Assembly (NCBI GenBank): GCA_030696085.1
Contig: JAUYNL010000049.1
Location: 1-62,772, forward strand
From: Luteolibacter sp.
GTDB lineage: Bacteria; Verrucomicrobiota; Verrucomicrobiia; Verrucomicrobiales; Akkermansiaceae
Direction of reading: 5' to 3'
DNA: 62,772 bases
Part shown: piece by piece, positions 1-8,252 of the stretch
How positions within the stretch are numbered: the first letter of the stretch is position 1
How the letters are laid out: each line of letters starts with the position of its first letter
Position numbers and translations under genes: made by a program
Notes under the pieces: model-generated
Seen by the model: the letters and a program-made list of their open reading frames with translations, nothing else
The model's database searches: none
What the model was told of the DNA's origin: nothing

Positions 1-117
1 CTGCTGGCCATCATCCCCTTTGGCGCGAACGAGCCGCTATCAAGTTGGTTCGAGAACTACCAGCGCCACCCGGCCAAGGCCATCCAACTCATCCTTCACG
101 CCGCCCCCGTCCAATGA
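1..117 (+). CDS. C-terminal fragment of an unidentified protein (cut by window edge)
   Basis: The frame is open from base 1 and ends with TGA at 115-117, giving the last 38 residues of a protein whose start lies outside the window. The piece begins LLAIIPFGANEPLSS and ends LILHAAPVQ. Codon use is normal for the region. No motif is recognised, so no function is proposed. Confidence 0.45.
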   Translation: MLAIIPFGANEPLSSWFENYQRHPAKAIQLILHAAPVQ

Positions 118-227
118 CATCTCAAGCCAAACGCCCTGGAATGGACTGTTTGGCTTGGAGGATTTGCATGCTCACCTCGTGAATGGGGCGCGCGTTTGAA
201 AGAGTGCCAATTTTCCTCCAGAATCGC

Positions 228-452
228 TCAACCGCTGGGAATAAGGATGGTGATGGGCGTTTTCCAAAGGAAGACACCGGCATCGTCAGGCGATATGAAA
301 GGAGCAGGGCGAGAGCGCGGCATTGTTTCCTGATCAAACAGGAGGTTGGCGATGTGCGTGAAGATGGCTGTTTTCCCAGGCAGGAGGAGTCGGGGTTGGG
401 AAAATTCATCAATTTCAATCAGACCCTTGCACCGATCCGACTGCCTGTCACC
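228..452 (-). pseudogene. possible gene remnant, no start codon
   Basis: The roughly 520 bases between the edge fragment and the peptidase gene hold no convincing gene. One minus-strand frame is open for about 74 codons, from just after a TAG (near 453) to TGA at 228-230. It has protein-like composition, with hydrophobic stretches such as LLLPGKTAIFTHIANLLF, but no ATG or GTG. It may be a decayed coding fragment. Longer open frames on both strands here have poor composition and were not accepted. No function can be given. Confidence 0.2.
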
Positions 453-637
453 CTAGCGGATTGTCGTGGAATGGGGAGGCCATCGAGGCGGGTTGCCACA
501 TGCCGGACAGACATCGAACGCGGTAGCGACGCGCCAGTGCCATCTGGACTGGAGAGCTGCAGCGGGCTGGTGGATGAGGGTAAAACTGAGATATATAGAG
601 CCGGAATGCTGTCTCCCCCGCGCCGTGACCGGTGTAC

Positions 638-2704
638 CTATGCCACCACCGCTGCGGCGAGGCCGGCGCGAACGAGTAGCGGTTCGAGTTCGGGATCGCG
701 GCCCATGAAGCGGCGGTAGAGTTCGTCGGCGGGGGCGGAGTTGCCCCTGCTGAGGATGTGATCGCGGAACGATCGGCCGGTTTCCGGATTGAGGATGCCC
801 TCGTTCTGGAAGCGGGTGAAGGCATCGGCATCGAGCACCTCGGACCATTTGTAGGAATAATAACCGGCGGCATATCCGGTGGGGCTGGAGAAGATATGAT
901 TGAAGCGCCGCAACATCGATGGCGTTTCGGTTTTTAGCCGGGCGCGGTAGTCGGCGAGGATTTCGCGGTCCACGGAATCGATGTCCTTGCCGAGCCACTG
1001 GCCGAGATGGATGTGGAGTTCGAGGTCGAGCTTGGCGAAGGAGAGCTGGCGCATGAAACCAGACGCGCCGAGATAATTTCTAGCAGCAATCATTTTCGCG
1101 AAGAGCGCGTCCGGGATCGGCTCGCCGGTTTCGTGGTGGCGGGCGAAGAGATCGAGCGACTGGCGGTCCCAACAGAAATTTTCCATGATCTGGGATGGCA
1201 GTTCGACAAAGTCCCAGGGGACGTTGGTGCCTGCCAGGGACTTCACCGGCACCTCGCTGAGCATGCCGTGGAGCAGGTGGCCGAACTCATGGAAGATCGT
1301 CTCGACTTCGTTGTGGGTGAGCAGCGCGGGCCGGCCATCGACGGGCGGGCTCATGTTGCCGATGATGAGTCCGAGGTGCGGCTCGCCATGGGCTCCGGTG
1401 TGGAGCGAGTTCATCCATGCGCCGCCGCGTTTCGATTCGCGCGGGTGCCAATCGGCATAGAACGAGCCGAGATGCGCGGCCGTGCGCGAGTCGTGGATTT
1501 CATAAAAGGAAACTTCGGGATGCCATGTTTCGATATCAGCTAACGGATCGGAATGAACGGTTTCCTTCTGCCGGATCGTGATGCCGAAAAGGCGGGAGGC
1601 GATTTCAAACATGCCGGCCATCACGCCATCGACGGGGAAGTAAGGACGCAGCACCTCGTCATCGAGATCATAGTTTTCCTGGCGCTGGCGCTCGGCCCAG
1701 TAGGCGGTCTCCCAAGGTTCCAGGGCATCGACCGGCTGGCCGGATTTGGCGGCCTTGTATTGGGCGAGCTGGCGGAAATCCGCGTGGAAGGCGGGCAGGA
1801 TGCGCGCGTGGAGGTTTTCGATGAACGCGAGCGCGCCGGCTCCGGTTTTCGCCATGCGGCGCAGCAATGTTAGATCGGCGAAGTGCTCGTGCCCGAGGAG
1901 GGCGGCTTTCTCTTGGCGGAGTTCCAGAATGCGCCAGACGAGCGGGGAGTTGTCGTAATCGCCATAGCCGCCGACGCGGGCGGAAGCCTCCCATACCTGG
2001 TGGCGGATCGCGCCGTCATGCAGGTGCTGCATGATCGGGAACATCGAGGGGAATTGCAGGGTGAAACGCCAGGCGGGAGGTTCCAGATTTTTGGCACGGG
2101 CGTTAGCGGCGGCGGCGGCCTTGGCGGACTCCGGCAGACCGGCGAGTTTCGCCTCATCGGTGATCACGAGGTCCCAGGCGTTGGTGGAATCCAGTACGTG
2201 CTCGGCATATTGTTTGGTGAGCTTGGAGAGTTCGGCCTCGATTTCGGCGATGCGTTGTTTGCCGTCCGGCGGAAGGTCGGCGCCGGACTGGCGGAAATCA
2301 GCCAGGGTTTCCTCGACGAAACGTTTCGCGACGGGATCGAGTTTCGTGGCTTGCGGGCTTTCGCCGACCGATTTGAGCACCGACCAGAGGCGCTCGTTGA
2401 GGGGGATGGAGGAATAAAAATCGGTGACCTCCGGGAGCATCTTGTTGAGCGCCTCGCGCTGGGCGGGATGGTCGCAAACGGAGTCCAGATGATGGAGGCG
2501 GCCCCAGCCACGAGCGAGGGATTCGGTGGCCTTTTCGAGGGCGAGAAATGTGGACTCGTAATTCGCCGCGGCGGGATCCTGGGCGGAGATGGTCTCGATA
2601 TCGGCTTTCGCGAGATCAAGGGCGTGGCGGATGTCCGGCTCGATGGCCTCGGAGACCAGCGTGGACCAGCGGACATGGAAATCGGGAGCAAGGAAGGGAT
2701 GCAT
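638..2704 (-). CDS. prlC: M3-family oligopeptidase (oligopeptidase A type)
   Basis: This 688-residue protein is a zinc oligopeptidase of family M3, expected to be cytosolic and to degrade short peptides. The zinc-binding HEFGH motif is at residues 472-476, with the downstream glutamate region (VELPSQIMENFCWD) carrying the third ligand. The C-terminal M3 signature (FSSPTGYAAGYYSYKWSEV) is also intact. Length fits the E. coli PrlC/OpdA family (about 680 residues). There is no signal peptide. The gene lies 33 bases downstream of the NUDIX hydrolase gene on the same strand, so the two are probably co-transcribed. Confidence 0.9.
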   Translation of the reverse strand: MHPFLAPDFHVRWSTLVSEAIEPDIRHALDLAKADIETISAQDPAAANYESTFLALEKATESLARGWGRLHHLDSVCDHPAQREALNKMLPEVTDFYSSIPLNERLWSVLKSVGESPQATKLDPVAKRFVEETLADFRQSGADLPPDGKQRIAEIEAELSKLTKQYAEHVLDSTNAWDLVITDEAKLAGLPESAKAAAAANARAKNLEPPAWRFTLQFPSMFPIMQHLHDGAIRHQVWEASARVGGYGDYDNSPLVWRILELRQEKAALLGHEHFADLTLLRRMAKTGAGALAFIENLHARILPAFHADFRQLAQYKAAKSGQPVDALEPWETAYWAERQRQENYDLDDEVLRPYFPVDGVMAGMFEIASRLFGITIRQKETVHSDPLADIETWHPEVSFYEIHDSRTAAHLGSFYADWHPRESKRGGAWMNSLHTGAHGEPHLGLIIGNMSPPVDGRPALLTHNEVETIFHEFGHLLHGMLSEVPVKSLAGTNVPWDFVELPSQIMENFCWDRQSLDLFARHHETGEPIPDALFAKMIAARNYLGASGFMRQLSFAKLDLELHIHLGQWLGKDIDSVDREILADYRARLKTETPSMLRRFNHIFSSPTGYAAGYYSYKWSEVLDADAFTRFQNEGILNPETGRSFRDHILSRGNSAPADELYRRFMGRDPELEPLLVRAGLAAAVVA

Positions 2705-2737
2705 GGGCGGGGAGTGGTTGAGAAAGGGGAGGGAAGC

Positions 2738-3256
2738 TTACAAGCCGGCGAGCCAAAGGCATGCGTGGATTTTGAAATCGATGATTTTCCCGGCAGCCTG
2801 CTGAGCGATCAGCCAGTCGCGGAGCCCGGCGAGCGGCACGTGGTGGACGATGATGTGCTCGCCGGCCACGCCGCCGCCGTCATGCTCGCGGACCAGATCG
2901 GTGGCGTGGAACAGGTGGATGAACTCACAGGTCAGGCCGGCGGAGGTGGGCGTATCGAGGAGTTTGGTGATGGCTCCGGCGCGGTAGCCGGTTTCCTCCA
3001 ACAACTCGCGCGCCGCAGTGCCGGCCAGCGATTCGGCGAGATGCTCCTCCTCATCGCCGACGATGCCGGCGGGGATCTCGATGACGTTTGCCTGGACCGG
3101 AATGCGGAACTGCTCGACAAGGATGATTTCCCGCTCCGGGGTGATGGCGAGGATGCCGACGCAGGAATCCGAGTGCGGGCGGCGCACGAAATCCCAGTGG
3201 CCGATGCGCTGGAGGATGATCCAGGGCGTTTCAAAAAGGGTTTCGAGAGTGCTCAT
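2738..3256 (-). CDS. NUDIX hydrolase, ADP-ribose pyrophosphatase type
   Basis: This 172-residue protein should hydrolyse a nucleoside diphosphate linked to another moiety, ADP-ribose being the likeliest substrate by family. The NUDIX box runs from about residue 63 to 91, with the metal-binding core RELLEETGY at 83-91, preceded by the IPAG stretch typical of ADP-ribose pyrophosphatases. A conserved EQFR motif is near residue 48. Length is normal for the family. The start ATG (3254-3256) overlaps the ATG of the divergent gene at 3255, so both genes must share a very compact control region. It is followed by the M3 peptidase gene. Confidence 0.85.
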   Translation of the reverse strand: MSTLETLFETPWIILQRIGHWDFVRRPHSDSCVGILAITPEREIILVEQFRIPVQANVIEIPAGIVGDEEEHLAESLAGTAARELLEETGYRAGAITKLLDTPTSAGLTCEFIHLFHATDLVREHDGGGVAGEHIIVHHVPLAGLRDWLIAQQAAGKIIDFKIHACLWLAGL

Positions 3257-4472
3257 GAATGAAATGGATCAAGAAACATTGGCACGCGGCGTGGAAGCGG
3301 GATACCTCTGCCGCGCGCTGATGTCCCGCCACGATTTCCAGATTCCCGTCACCTTCAAGCACCGTATCGTTTTCACGCGGGATGCATTCGCAGCGGACAA
3401 CCCGGAGCTCGCTAAAATCCTCAGCGAAGGCGGCGGGCGGCGCACGCTCGTCTTGCTGGAAAACGCGGTGGCCGGAGCCTGGCCCCGGCTGGAGAAGGAT
3501 ATCAGACGCTACTTCAAGGGCAAGACTCCGGCGTTGATCGGAATCCATTTCATGCCCGGCGGCGAGGCTGTGAAAAGCGACGACGTCTGGGTCCGCGAAA
3601 TCTGGCGCTGGATCGACGCGGCACACATCGACCGCCATTCCTACGTGATCGCCATCGGCGGCGGCGCCTTCCTGGATGCCGTGGGATTTGCGACCGCCAC
3701 CGCCCACCGGGGCATCCGCCTGGTCCGCTTCCCCACCACCACGCTCTCCCAGAGCGACAGCGGCGTGGGCGTGAAGTGCGCGATCAATGGCTTTGGGAAA
3801 AAAAACTGGCTGGGAACTTTCGCCGTGCCCTACGCGGTGATCAACGATTTCCGGTTCCTGCACAGTCAATCCGATGAGGTCCGGCGTGTGGGGCTGATCG
3901 AAGCGATCAAGGTGGCTCTGGTGAAGGACGGCGAATTTTTCGAGTGGATCGAGACGAACTCCGAGGCGCTCGCAGCCATGGAGCCCGCAGCTCTGGAGAC
4001 CTGCGTGGAGCGCTCCGCCATGCTCCACGCCCGCCACATCGCGGAAGGCGGAGACCCATTCGAGTCCGGATCGAGCCGGCCGCTTGATTTCGGACACTGG
4101 GCGGCGCACAAGCTGGAGGCTCTCAGTTCCTACAAACTCCCGCACGACCGGGCCGTCGCCGTGGGCCTGGCGCTCGACACGCTTTACTCGGTGCAAACCC
4201 GCCTTGCCCCCTCCTCGCTGGCAAAGCGGGTGTTTCCCGTGCTCCGGACCCTGCAACTGCCCATCTATCATCCGGGCCTCGATTGGCGGAATCATAACGA
4301 CGGCCGTCTGGTTCTTGAAGGGCTGGACGAGTTCCGCGAACACCTCGGCGGCGAGCTCACGGTGCTGATGCTCAAGGACCTCGGTCAGGGTGTGGATGCG
4401 CACCAGATCGATCCCGTGATCGTCGGGAAATGCATCGACGAGCTGCGCGGCCTGTCGCATGCGTGGGCCTAA
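3255..4472 (+). CDS. eboD: 3-dehydroquinate synthase-like sugar phosphate cyclase, EboD type
   Basis: About 405 residues, longer than AroB (about 360). The NAD-binding and active-site layout of dehydroquinate synthases is present: VIAIGGGAFLDAVGF, LPTTTLSQSDSGVGVK-like loop, the metal-ligand glutamate in LIEAIKVALVKD, and histidines in the RPLDFGHWAAHKLE and LPHDRAVAVGLALDT segments. The FGKKNWLGTFAVPYAVIND and SSRPLDFGHWAAHKLE stretches resemble EboD proteins of the Ebo gene set more than AroB. I infer a role in an Ebo-type secondary pathway rather than shikimate synthesis. ATG at 3255 was chosen; ATG at 3264 is an alternative. The longer upstream frame lies antisense to the NUDIX gene and is rejected. 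Confidence 0.75.
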   Translation: MNEMDQETLARGVEAGYLCRALMSRHDFQIPVTFKHRIVFTRDAFAADNPELAKILSEGGGRRTLVLLENAVAGAWPRLEKDIRRYFKGKTPALIGIHFMPGGEAVKSDDVWVREIWRWIDAAHIDRHSYVIAIGGGAFLDAVGFATATAHRGIRLVRFPTTTLSQSDSGVGVKCAINGFGKKNWLGTFAVPYAVINDFRFLHSQSDEVRRVGLIEAIKVALVKDGEFFEWIETNSEALAAMEPAALETCVERSAMLHARHIAEGGDPFESGSSRPLDFGHWAAHKLEALSSYKLPHDRAVAVGLALDTLYSVQTRLAPSSLAKRVFPVLRTLQLPIYHPGLDWRNHNDGRLVLEGLDEFREHLGGELTVLMLKDLGQGVDAHQIDPVIVGKCIDELRGLSHAWA

Positions 4473-4476
4473 GCGG

Positions 4477-4503
4477 TTGACCCGAGGGCCTTTCTGGTAC
4501 ATG
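4477..4503 (+). promoter_or_regulatory. putative promoter of the L,D-transpeptidase gene
   Basis: TTGACC at 4477-4482 and an extended -10-like TGGTACATG at 4495-4503 lie just upstream of the ATG at 4515. The following TCCGCCGCC tract and the whole arrangement recur at 34385-34410 upstream of rpoD. If transcription starts about 7 bases after the -10, the mRNA is nearly leaderless. The spacing between the boxes is short (15-16 bases). Confidence 0.4.
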
Positions 4504-4514
4504 CTCCGCCGCCA

Positions 4515-5156
4515 ATGAACATCAAGTTTCCCAAATCACCCACCCTGCTGCTTGCGCTGCTCCTACCGGGACTCGTGGCCTTGAACTCGTGTGCGCCGTC
4601 CGGTCCATCAAGGTCCGGCTATATGGCGGGAGTGGGCGGCCCGGTGGTGCAACGGCAGGTTTCCAATGGCCCGCATCACCCGGCCCCGGCAATCCCGGAC
4701 GATATTTCCTATTGGGATGGAGACGGTGCCGTGGGCAGCCCGATGATCAAAATCAACCGCGGCCAGCAGAAGGCGTTTTTCTATAAGGGCGGCGTGCTGG
4801 TGGGCGTTTCGAAAATTTCGAGCGGCAGCGAGGACCACGCGACTCCTCCGGGCCGATACAAGATCATCCAGAAGAGCAAGGACCACAAATCCTCGATCTA
4901 CGGAGTCTTCAAGGACAAGGCGACCGGCCAGATGATCAACGACAACGTGGACATCCGGGTGGATAAGATTCCTCCGGGAGCGGTCTATTACGCCGCGCCG
5001 ATGCCGAATTTCATGCGCTTCAGCGGGGGGATCGGCATGCACACCGGGTACCTGCCGGGCTACGCAGCCTCGCACGGCTGCATCCGCATGCCCCACCACA
5101 TGTCCGAGAAGTATTTCGAGAATGTGGAAGTCGGCACTCCGGTAATCGTGGAGTGA
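4515..5156 (+). CDS. L,D-transpeptidase (YkuD family) lipoprotein
   Basis: This 213-residue protein should cross-link peptidoglycan, or attach proteins to it, by the L,D-transpeptidase reaction in the periplasm. It starts with a lipoprotein signal peptide whose lipobox LNSC places the lipidated cysteine at residue 26. The YkuD catalytic motif SHGCIRMP is present with the nucleophile at Cys189 and the upstream GMHTGY histidine. It is a single-gene unit with its own promoter-like element and faces cutA tail to tail. Its N-terminal linker is rich in proline and glycine. Confidence 0.88.
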   Translation: MNIKFPKSPTLLLALLLPGLVALNSCAPSGPSRSGYMAGVGGPVVQRQVSNGPHHPAPAIPDDISYWDGDGAVGSPMIKINRGQQKAFFYKGGVLVGVSKISSGSEDHATPPGRYKIIQKSKDHKSSIYGVFKDKATGQMINDNVDIRVDKIPPGAVYYAAPMPNFMRFSGGIGMHTGYLPGYAASHGCIRMPHHMSEKYFENVEVGTPVIVE

Positions 5157-5203
5157 GCCATCAATGCGGACAATGCCGCGTTATCAGGCGGCAACGAGCA
5201 GAA

Positions 5204-5626
5204 TCATCGACTGTCCTCCGGCCAATCGTTTTCATTCGCCATTTCCGTGGGGTCATAGAGAATCTTCCCGGCCAACTCGGGGTGGATGACAAGCGGATCG
5301 CTCACGGCACCACGCCGGGCAGCAAGCACCCATTCCAAATACAGCCGGGAAACAGCGGCGGGCTCGATGGCGATGATTTCCGGAACGTCGTAAGGGTGCA
5401 ATTCCGAAAGGGCTTCCTCGAATTCCGGGAAAACCGCGGCGCTGGTCTTGAAGATGGCCAGCACTTCGGCGGCGCATTCCAGCTTTCCCTGCCAGCGGTA
5501 AATCGACTCCACGCCGGGAATCAGATTCACGCAGGCTGCCAGTTGCTTTTCCACCAGCGTTGTGCCAATTTGTCGCGCCGCGGCGGCATCCGGGAAGGTG
5601 CAAAGGACCAGACGAATGGTTTCCAT
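5204..5626 (-). CDS. cutA: CutA1 divalent cation tolerance protein
   Basis: A 140-residue cytosolic protein of the CutA1 family, which forms ferredoxin-like trimers; its link to copper tolerance in E. coli is historical and the exact role is unclear. Family signatures are clear: an ACVNLIPGVESIYRW-type core near residues 30-45 and HPYDVPEIIAIE near residues 77-88. Length is slightly above the usual 105-115 because of a C-terminal extension after the VLAARRGAV segment. The start at 5626 lies 42 bases from the GTG start of the divergent kinase gene. Confidence 0.88.
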   Translation of the reverse strand: METIRLVLCTFPDAAAARQIGTTLVEKQLAACVNLIPGVESIYRWQGKLECAAEVLAIFKTSAAVFPEFEEALSELHPYDVPEIIAIEPAAVSRLYLEWVLAARRGAVSDPLVIHPELAGKILYDPTEMANENDWPEDSR

Positions 5627-5668
5627 GCCCTCTCATAACACCAAAAACCCGAAACCAGCAAACCCTCC

Positions 5669-6841
5669 GTGAAATCCGGTTTCCTCGAAAAACTCGTCGC
5701 GCGGCTCGATCGTGTCGAACCCGGGGAAGTCCAGCAAATCGTCACCCGCCTGCTCCGCGAGAAGGGTTTCCTTGAAAAAGTCTTCGAGGCCCTGCAGGAA
5801 GGCGTGATCCTGCTCGATGCGCAGGGCGTGATCGGTTTCGTGAATCACGCGGCGAGCCGGTTTTTCGGGCTCGATCCCGAGAAGGCCGCCGGCCAGCCTC
5901 TCGCCTCGCAGGTGAGGGGCCTGGATTGGAAAACGCTGGGCAAGCCCGGCCGCACGATCAGCCGGGATCTGGAGGTGTTCTATCCGGAAAACCGTTTCCT
6001 GAATTTCTATCTGGCACCGATCGATGGCGGCGGGCCTTCCGACGAAACGCTGGGCTACGTGATGCTGGTGCGCGATCTCACCAGCAGCCGCGCCGAGGCC
6101 GAGGAAACGCTGGAGTCGGAACGTCTCAACGCGCTCACCCTGCTCGCCGCCGGCGTGGCCCATGAGATCGGCAATCCGCTCAACTCGCTGGACATCCACC
6201 TACAGTTGTTGGGCCGCAAGCTGCGCAAGCTGCCGCCCGGCGAGCGCAAACCGCTGGAGGAACACCTCGGCACCGCCCGCGGCGAAATCCAGCGGCTGGA
6301 CGCCATCCTCAAGCAGTTCCTCCACGCCGTGCGCCCCACCGTGCCGCGCCGCGAACGCCGGGACATCCACGCGCTGCTGCATGAAACGCTGCGGCTGATG
6401 GAGCCCGAACTCGCATCCCGCAAGATCCAGGTGGAACTCGACCTCGCCGCATCCCTGCCGCCCGCCGTGATCGATGGCGGGCAGTTCCAACAGGTTTTCC
6501 ACAACCTGATCCGCAATGCCTATCAGGCATTGCCCGCGCACGACGGCCGCATCGCCATCCGCAGCCGGGCGAACGATTACGAATATGTCATCTCCATCGA
6601 GGACAATGGCAGCGGAATTTCCCCGGAGCACATGGGCGCGATTTTCGAACCCTACCGCACCACCAAGCCATCCGGCTCCGGCCTCGGCCTGCTCATCGTG
6701 CGCCGCATCATCCGCGAGCACGGCGGGGAAATCGCCATCGAAAGCCAGGAAAACCACGGCACCCGCGTGGTCATCCACCTGCCGCTCGCAGAACGCACCG
6801 TGAGATTGTTAGGCAGCGCGGAACCGATGATCGATCTCTGA
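5669..6841 (+). CDS. PAS-domain sensor histidine kinase, NtrB-like
   Basis: This 390-residue soluble kinase has no transmembrane segment. A PAS domain covers about residues 35-140, followed by a HisKA dimerisation domain with the phospho-acceptor His165 in AAGVAHEIGNPLNSL. The HATPase domain has an N-box (HNLIRNAYQAL) and G-boxes (DNGSGI, GSGLGL). The layout is that of NtrB-type partners of sigma-54 activators. The start is GTG at 5669. Its TGA is followed one base later by the ATG of the response regulator, so the pair is an operon. The signal sensed cannot be told from the sequence. Confidence 0.88.
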   Translation: MKSGFLEKLVARLDRVEPGEVQQIVTRLLREKGFLEKVFEALQEGVILLDAQGVIGFVNHAASRFFGLDPEKAAGQPLASQVRGLDWKTLGKPGRTISRDLEVFYPENRFLNFYLAPIDGGGPSDETLGYVMLVRDLTSSRAEAEETLESERLNALTLLAAGVAHEIGNPLNSLDIHLQLLGRKLRKLPPGERKPLEEHLGTARGEIQRLDAILKQFLHAVRPTVPRRERRDIHALLHETLRLMEPELASRKIQVELDLAASLPPAVIDGGQFQQVFHNLIRNAYQALPAHDGRIAIRSRANDYEYVISIEDNGSGISPEHMGAIFEPYRTTKPSGSGLGLLIVRRIIREHGGEIAIESQENHGTRVVIHLPLAERTVRLLGSAEPMIDL

Positions 6842-6842
6842 A

Positions 6843-8222
6843 ATGAAATCCACCATGCTTCCGACTTTACTGATCGTTGACGACGAAAAATCCACCCGCG
6901 AGGGCCTGCGCGGCGCGCTGGAGGAGGAGTTCGACGTGTACACCGCGGCCGGCGCCGCCGAGGCCGTGACCATCCTCAAGAGTGAGCCTGTCCAACTCCT
7001 GCTCACCGATCTGCGGCTCGGCGGCGAGTCCGGCATGGATTTGCTGGATGCGGCGCTGGCACTGCCGGAGCCGCCGGTGGCCATCATGATGACCGCCTAT
7101 GGATCGGTGGACACCGCCGTGGAGGCGATGCGCCGCGGGGCCTGGCATTTCGTCACCAAGCCGCTCAATCTCGACGAGGTGGAAATGCTGCTCAAGCGCG
7201 CGCTGCGCCACCGCCATCTGGAAACGGAAAACAAACAACTCACCCAACAGGTCAAAAAATCCAACAAACTCGACCGCCTGATCGGCAAGTCGCCGGAAAT
7301 CGCCAAGGTTTCCGAAATCATCCAGCAGGTCGCGCCGACCCGCGCCACCATCCTCATCGAAGGGGAATCCGGCACCGGCAAGGAAGTGGTCGCCAGCCTG
7401 CTGCACCACTTGTCCGGGCGGCCGGCGGCGAAGATGGTCACGGTGCACTGCGCCGCGCTTTCGCCGCAGTTGCTCGAAAGCGAGCTCTTCGGCCACGAAA
7501 AAGGCGCCTTCACCGGCGCGGCCCAGCGCCGCATCGGCCGATTCGAGCAAGCCGATGGCGGCACCTTGTTTCTCGATGAGATCGGCGAAATCGACGCCGC
7601 CACCCAGATCAAGCTGCTGCGCGTGCTCTCGGAACGCTCTCTGGAGCGGGTGGGCTCGAATACGCCGATCAAGGTGGACGTGCGGGTGATCGCCGCCACC
7701 AACAAGAACCTCCGCGAACTGGTGAACCGCGGGGATTTCCGCGAGGATCTGTTTTTCCGCCTCAATGTGGTGAAAATCGAGATGCCGCCGATGCGCACGC
7801 GCCGCGAGGACATCGTGCTGCTGGCGAACGCCTTTCTCCAGGAGTTCGCCAAGGAGAACGACCGTCCGGTCAAGCCGCTGACCGATTCCGCCCTGCGCCT
7901 CCTGCTCGACTACCCGTGGCCCGGCAATGTCCGTGAACTCCGCACCGCCATCGAACACGGGGTGGTCATGAGCAACGACGCCGTGATCGACGTGCGCCAC
8001 CTGCCGCAGTTTCTCCTTTCCCAAGCGCCCGCCGCCGCCTATCCACCCGCTTCCGCCAAAAACTCCCTTGATGCAGGGGCGGAATTCAACTTGCATGCGC
8101 TCGAAACCAATACCATCCGCGCCGCCCTCTCCACCGCCAGGGGAAACCGCACCCAAGCCGCGGACCTCCTCGGCGTCAGCCGCAGAACCCTCCAGCGCAA
8201 GCTGAAGGAGCTCGGCCTCTGA
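6843..8222 (+). CDS. sigma-54-dependent response regulator, NtrC family
   Basis: A 459-residue activator with three domains: a receiver with phospho-acceptor Asp56 (TDLRLG), an AAA+ domain with Walker A GESGTGKE, the sigma-54 contact loop GAFTGA and Walker B LFLDEIGEI, and a C-terminal Fis-type helix-turn-helix (GNRTQAADLLGVSRRTLQRK). It should activate RNA polymerase carrying sigma-54 when phosphorylated by the kinase encoded just upstream. The next gene, a GT-C glycosyltransferase, starts about 30 bases downstream and may share the transcript. Target promoters are unknown; one weak -24/-12-like sequence occurs near 61742. Confidence 0.92.
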   Translation: MKSTMLPTLLIVDDEKSTREGLRGALEEEFDVYTAAGAAEAVTILKSEPVQLLLTDLRLGGESGMDLLDAALALPEPPVAIMMTAYGSVDTAVEAMRRGAWHFVTKPLNLDEVEMLLKRALRHRHLETENKQLTQQVKKSNKLDRLIGKSPEIAKVSEIIQQVAPTRATILIEGESGTGKEVVASLLHHLSGRPAAKMVTVHCAALSPQLLESELFGHEKGAFTGAAQRRIGRFEQADGGTLFLDEIGEIDAATQIKLLRVLSERSLERVGSNTPIKVDVRVIAATNKNLRELVNRGDFREDLFFRLNVVKIEMPPMRTRREDIVLLANAFLQEFAKENDRPVKPLTDSALRLLLDYPWPGNVRELRTAIEHGVVMSNDAVIDVRHLPQFLLSQAPAAAYPPASAKNSLDAGAEFNLHALETNTIRAALSTARGNRTQAADLLGVSRRTLQRKLKELGL

Positions 8223-8252
8223 AAAAGCCCCGCCTTCATTTCCCCTTCATCC

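Noticed and set aside
1007-1543. Long plus-strand frames antisense to the M3 peptidase gene (also 1883-3262)
   Set aside because: They mirror a clearly conserved gene in a GC-rich genome and have no domain of their own.
3231-4502. Minus-strand frame of 423 codons opposite the eboD-like gene
   Set aside because: The plus-strand product has clear catalytic motifs; the minus frame has composition typical of antisense shadows.
6867-8156. Minus-strand frame of 429 codons opposite the NtrC-like regulator
   Set aside because: Shadow of a gene with unmistakable receiver, AAA+ and Fis domains.
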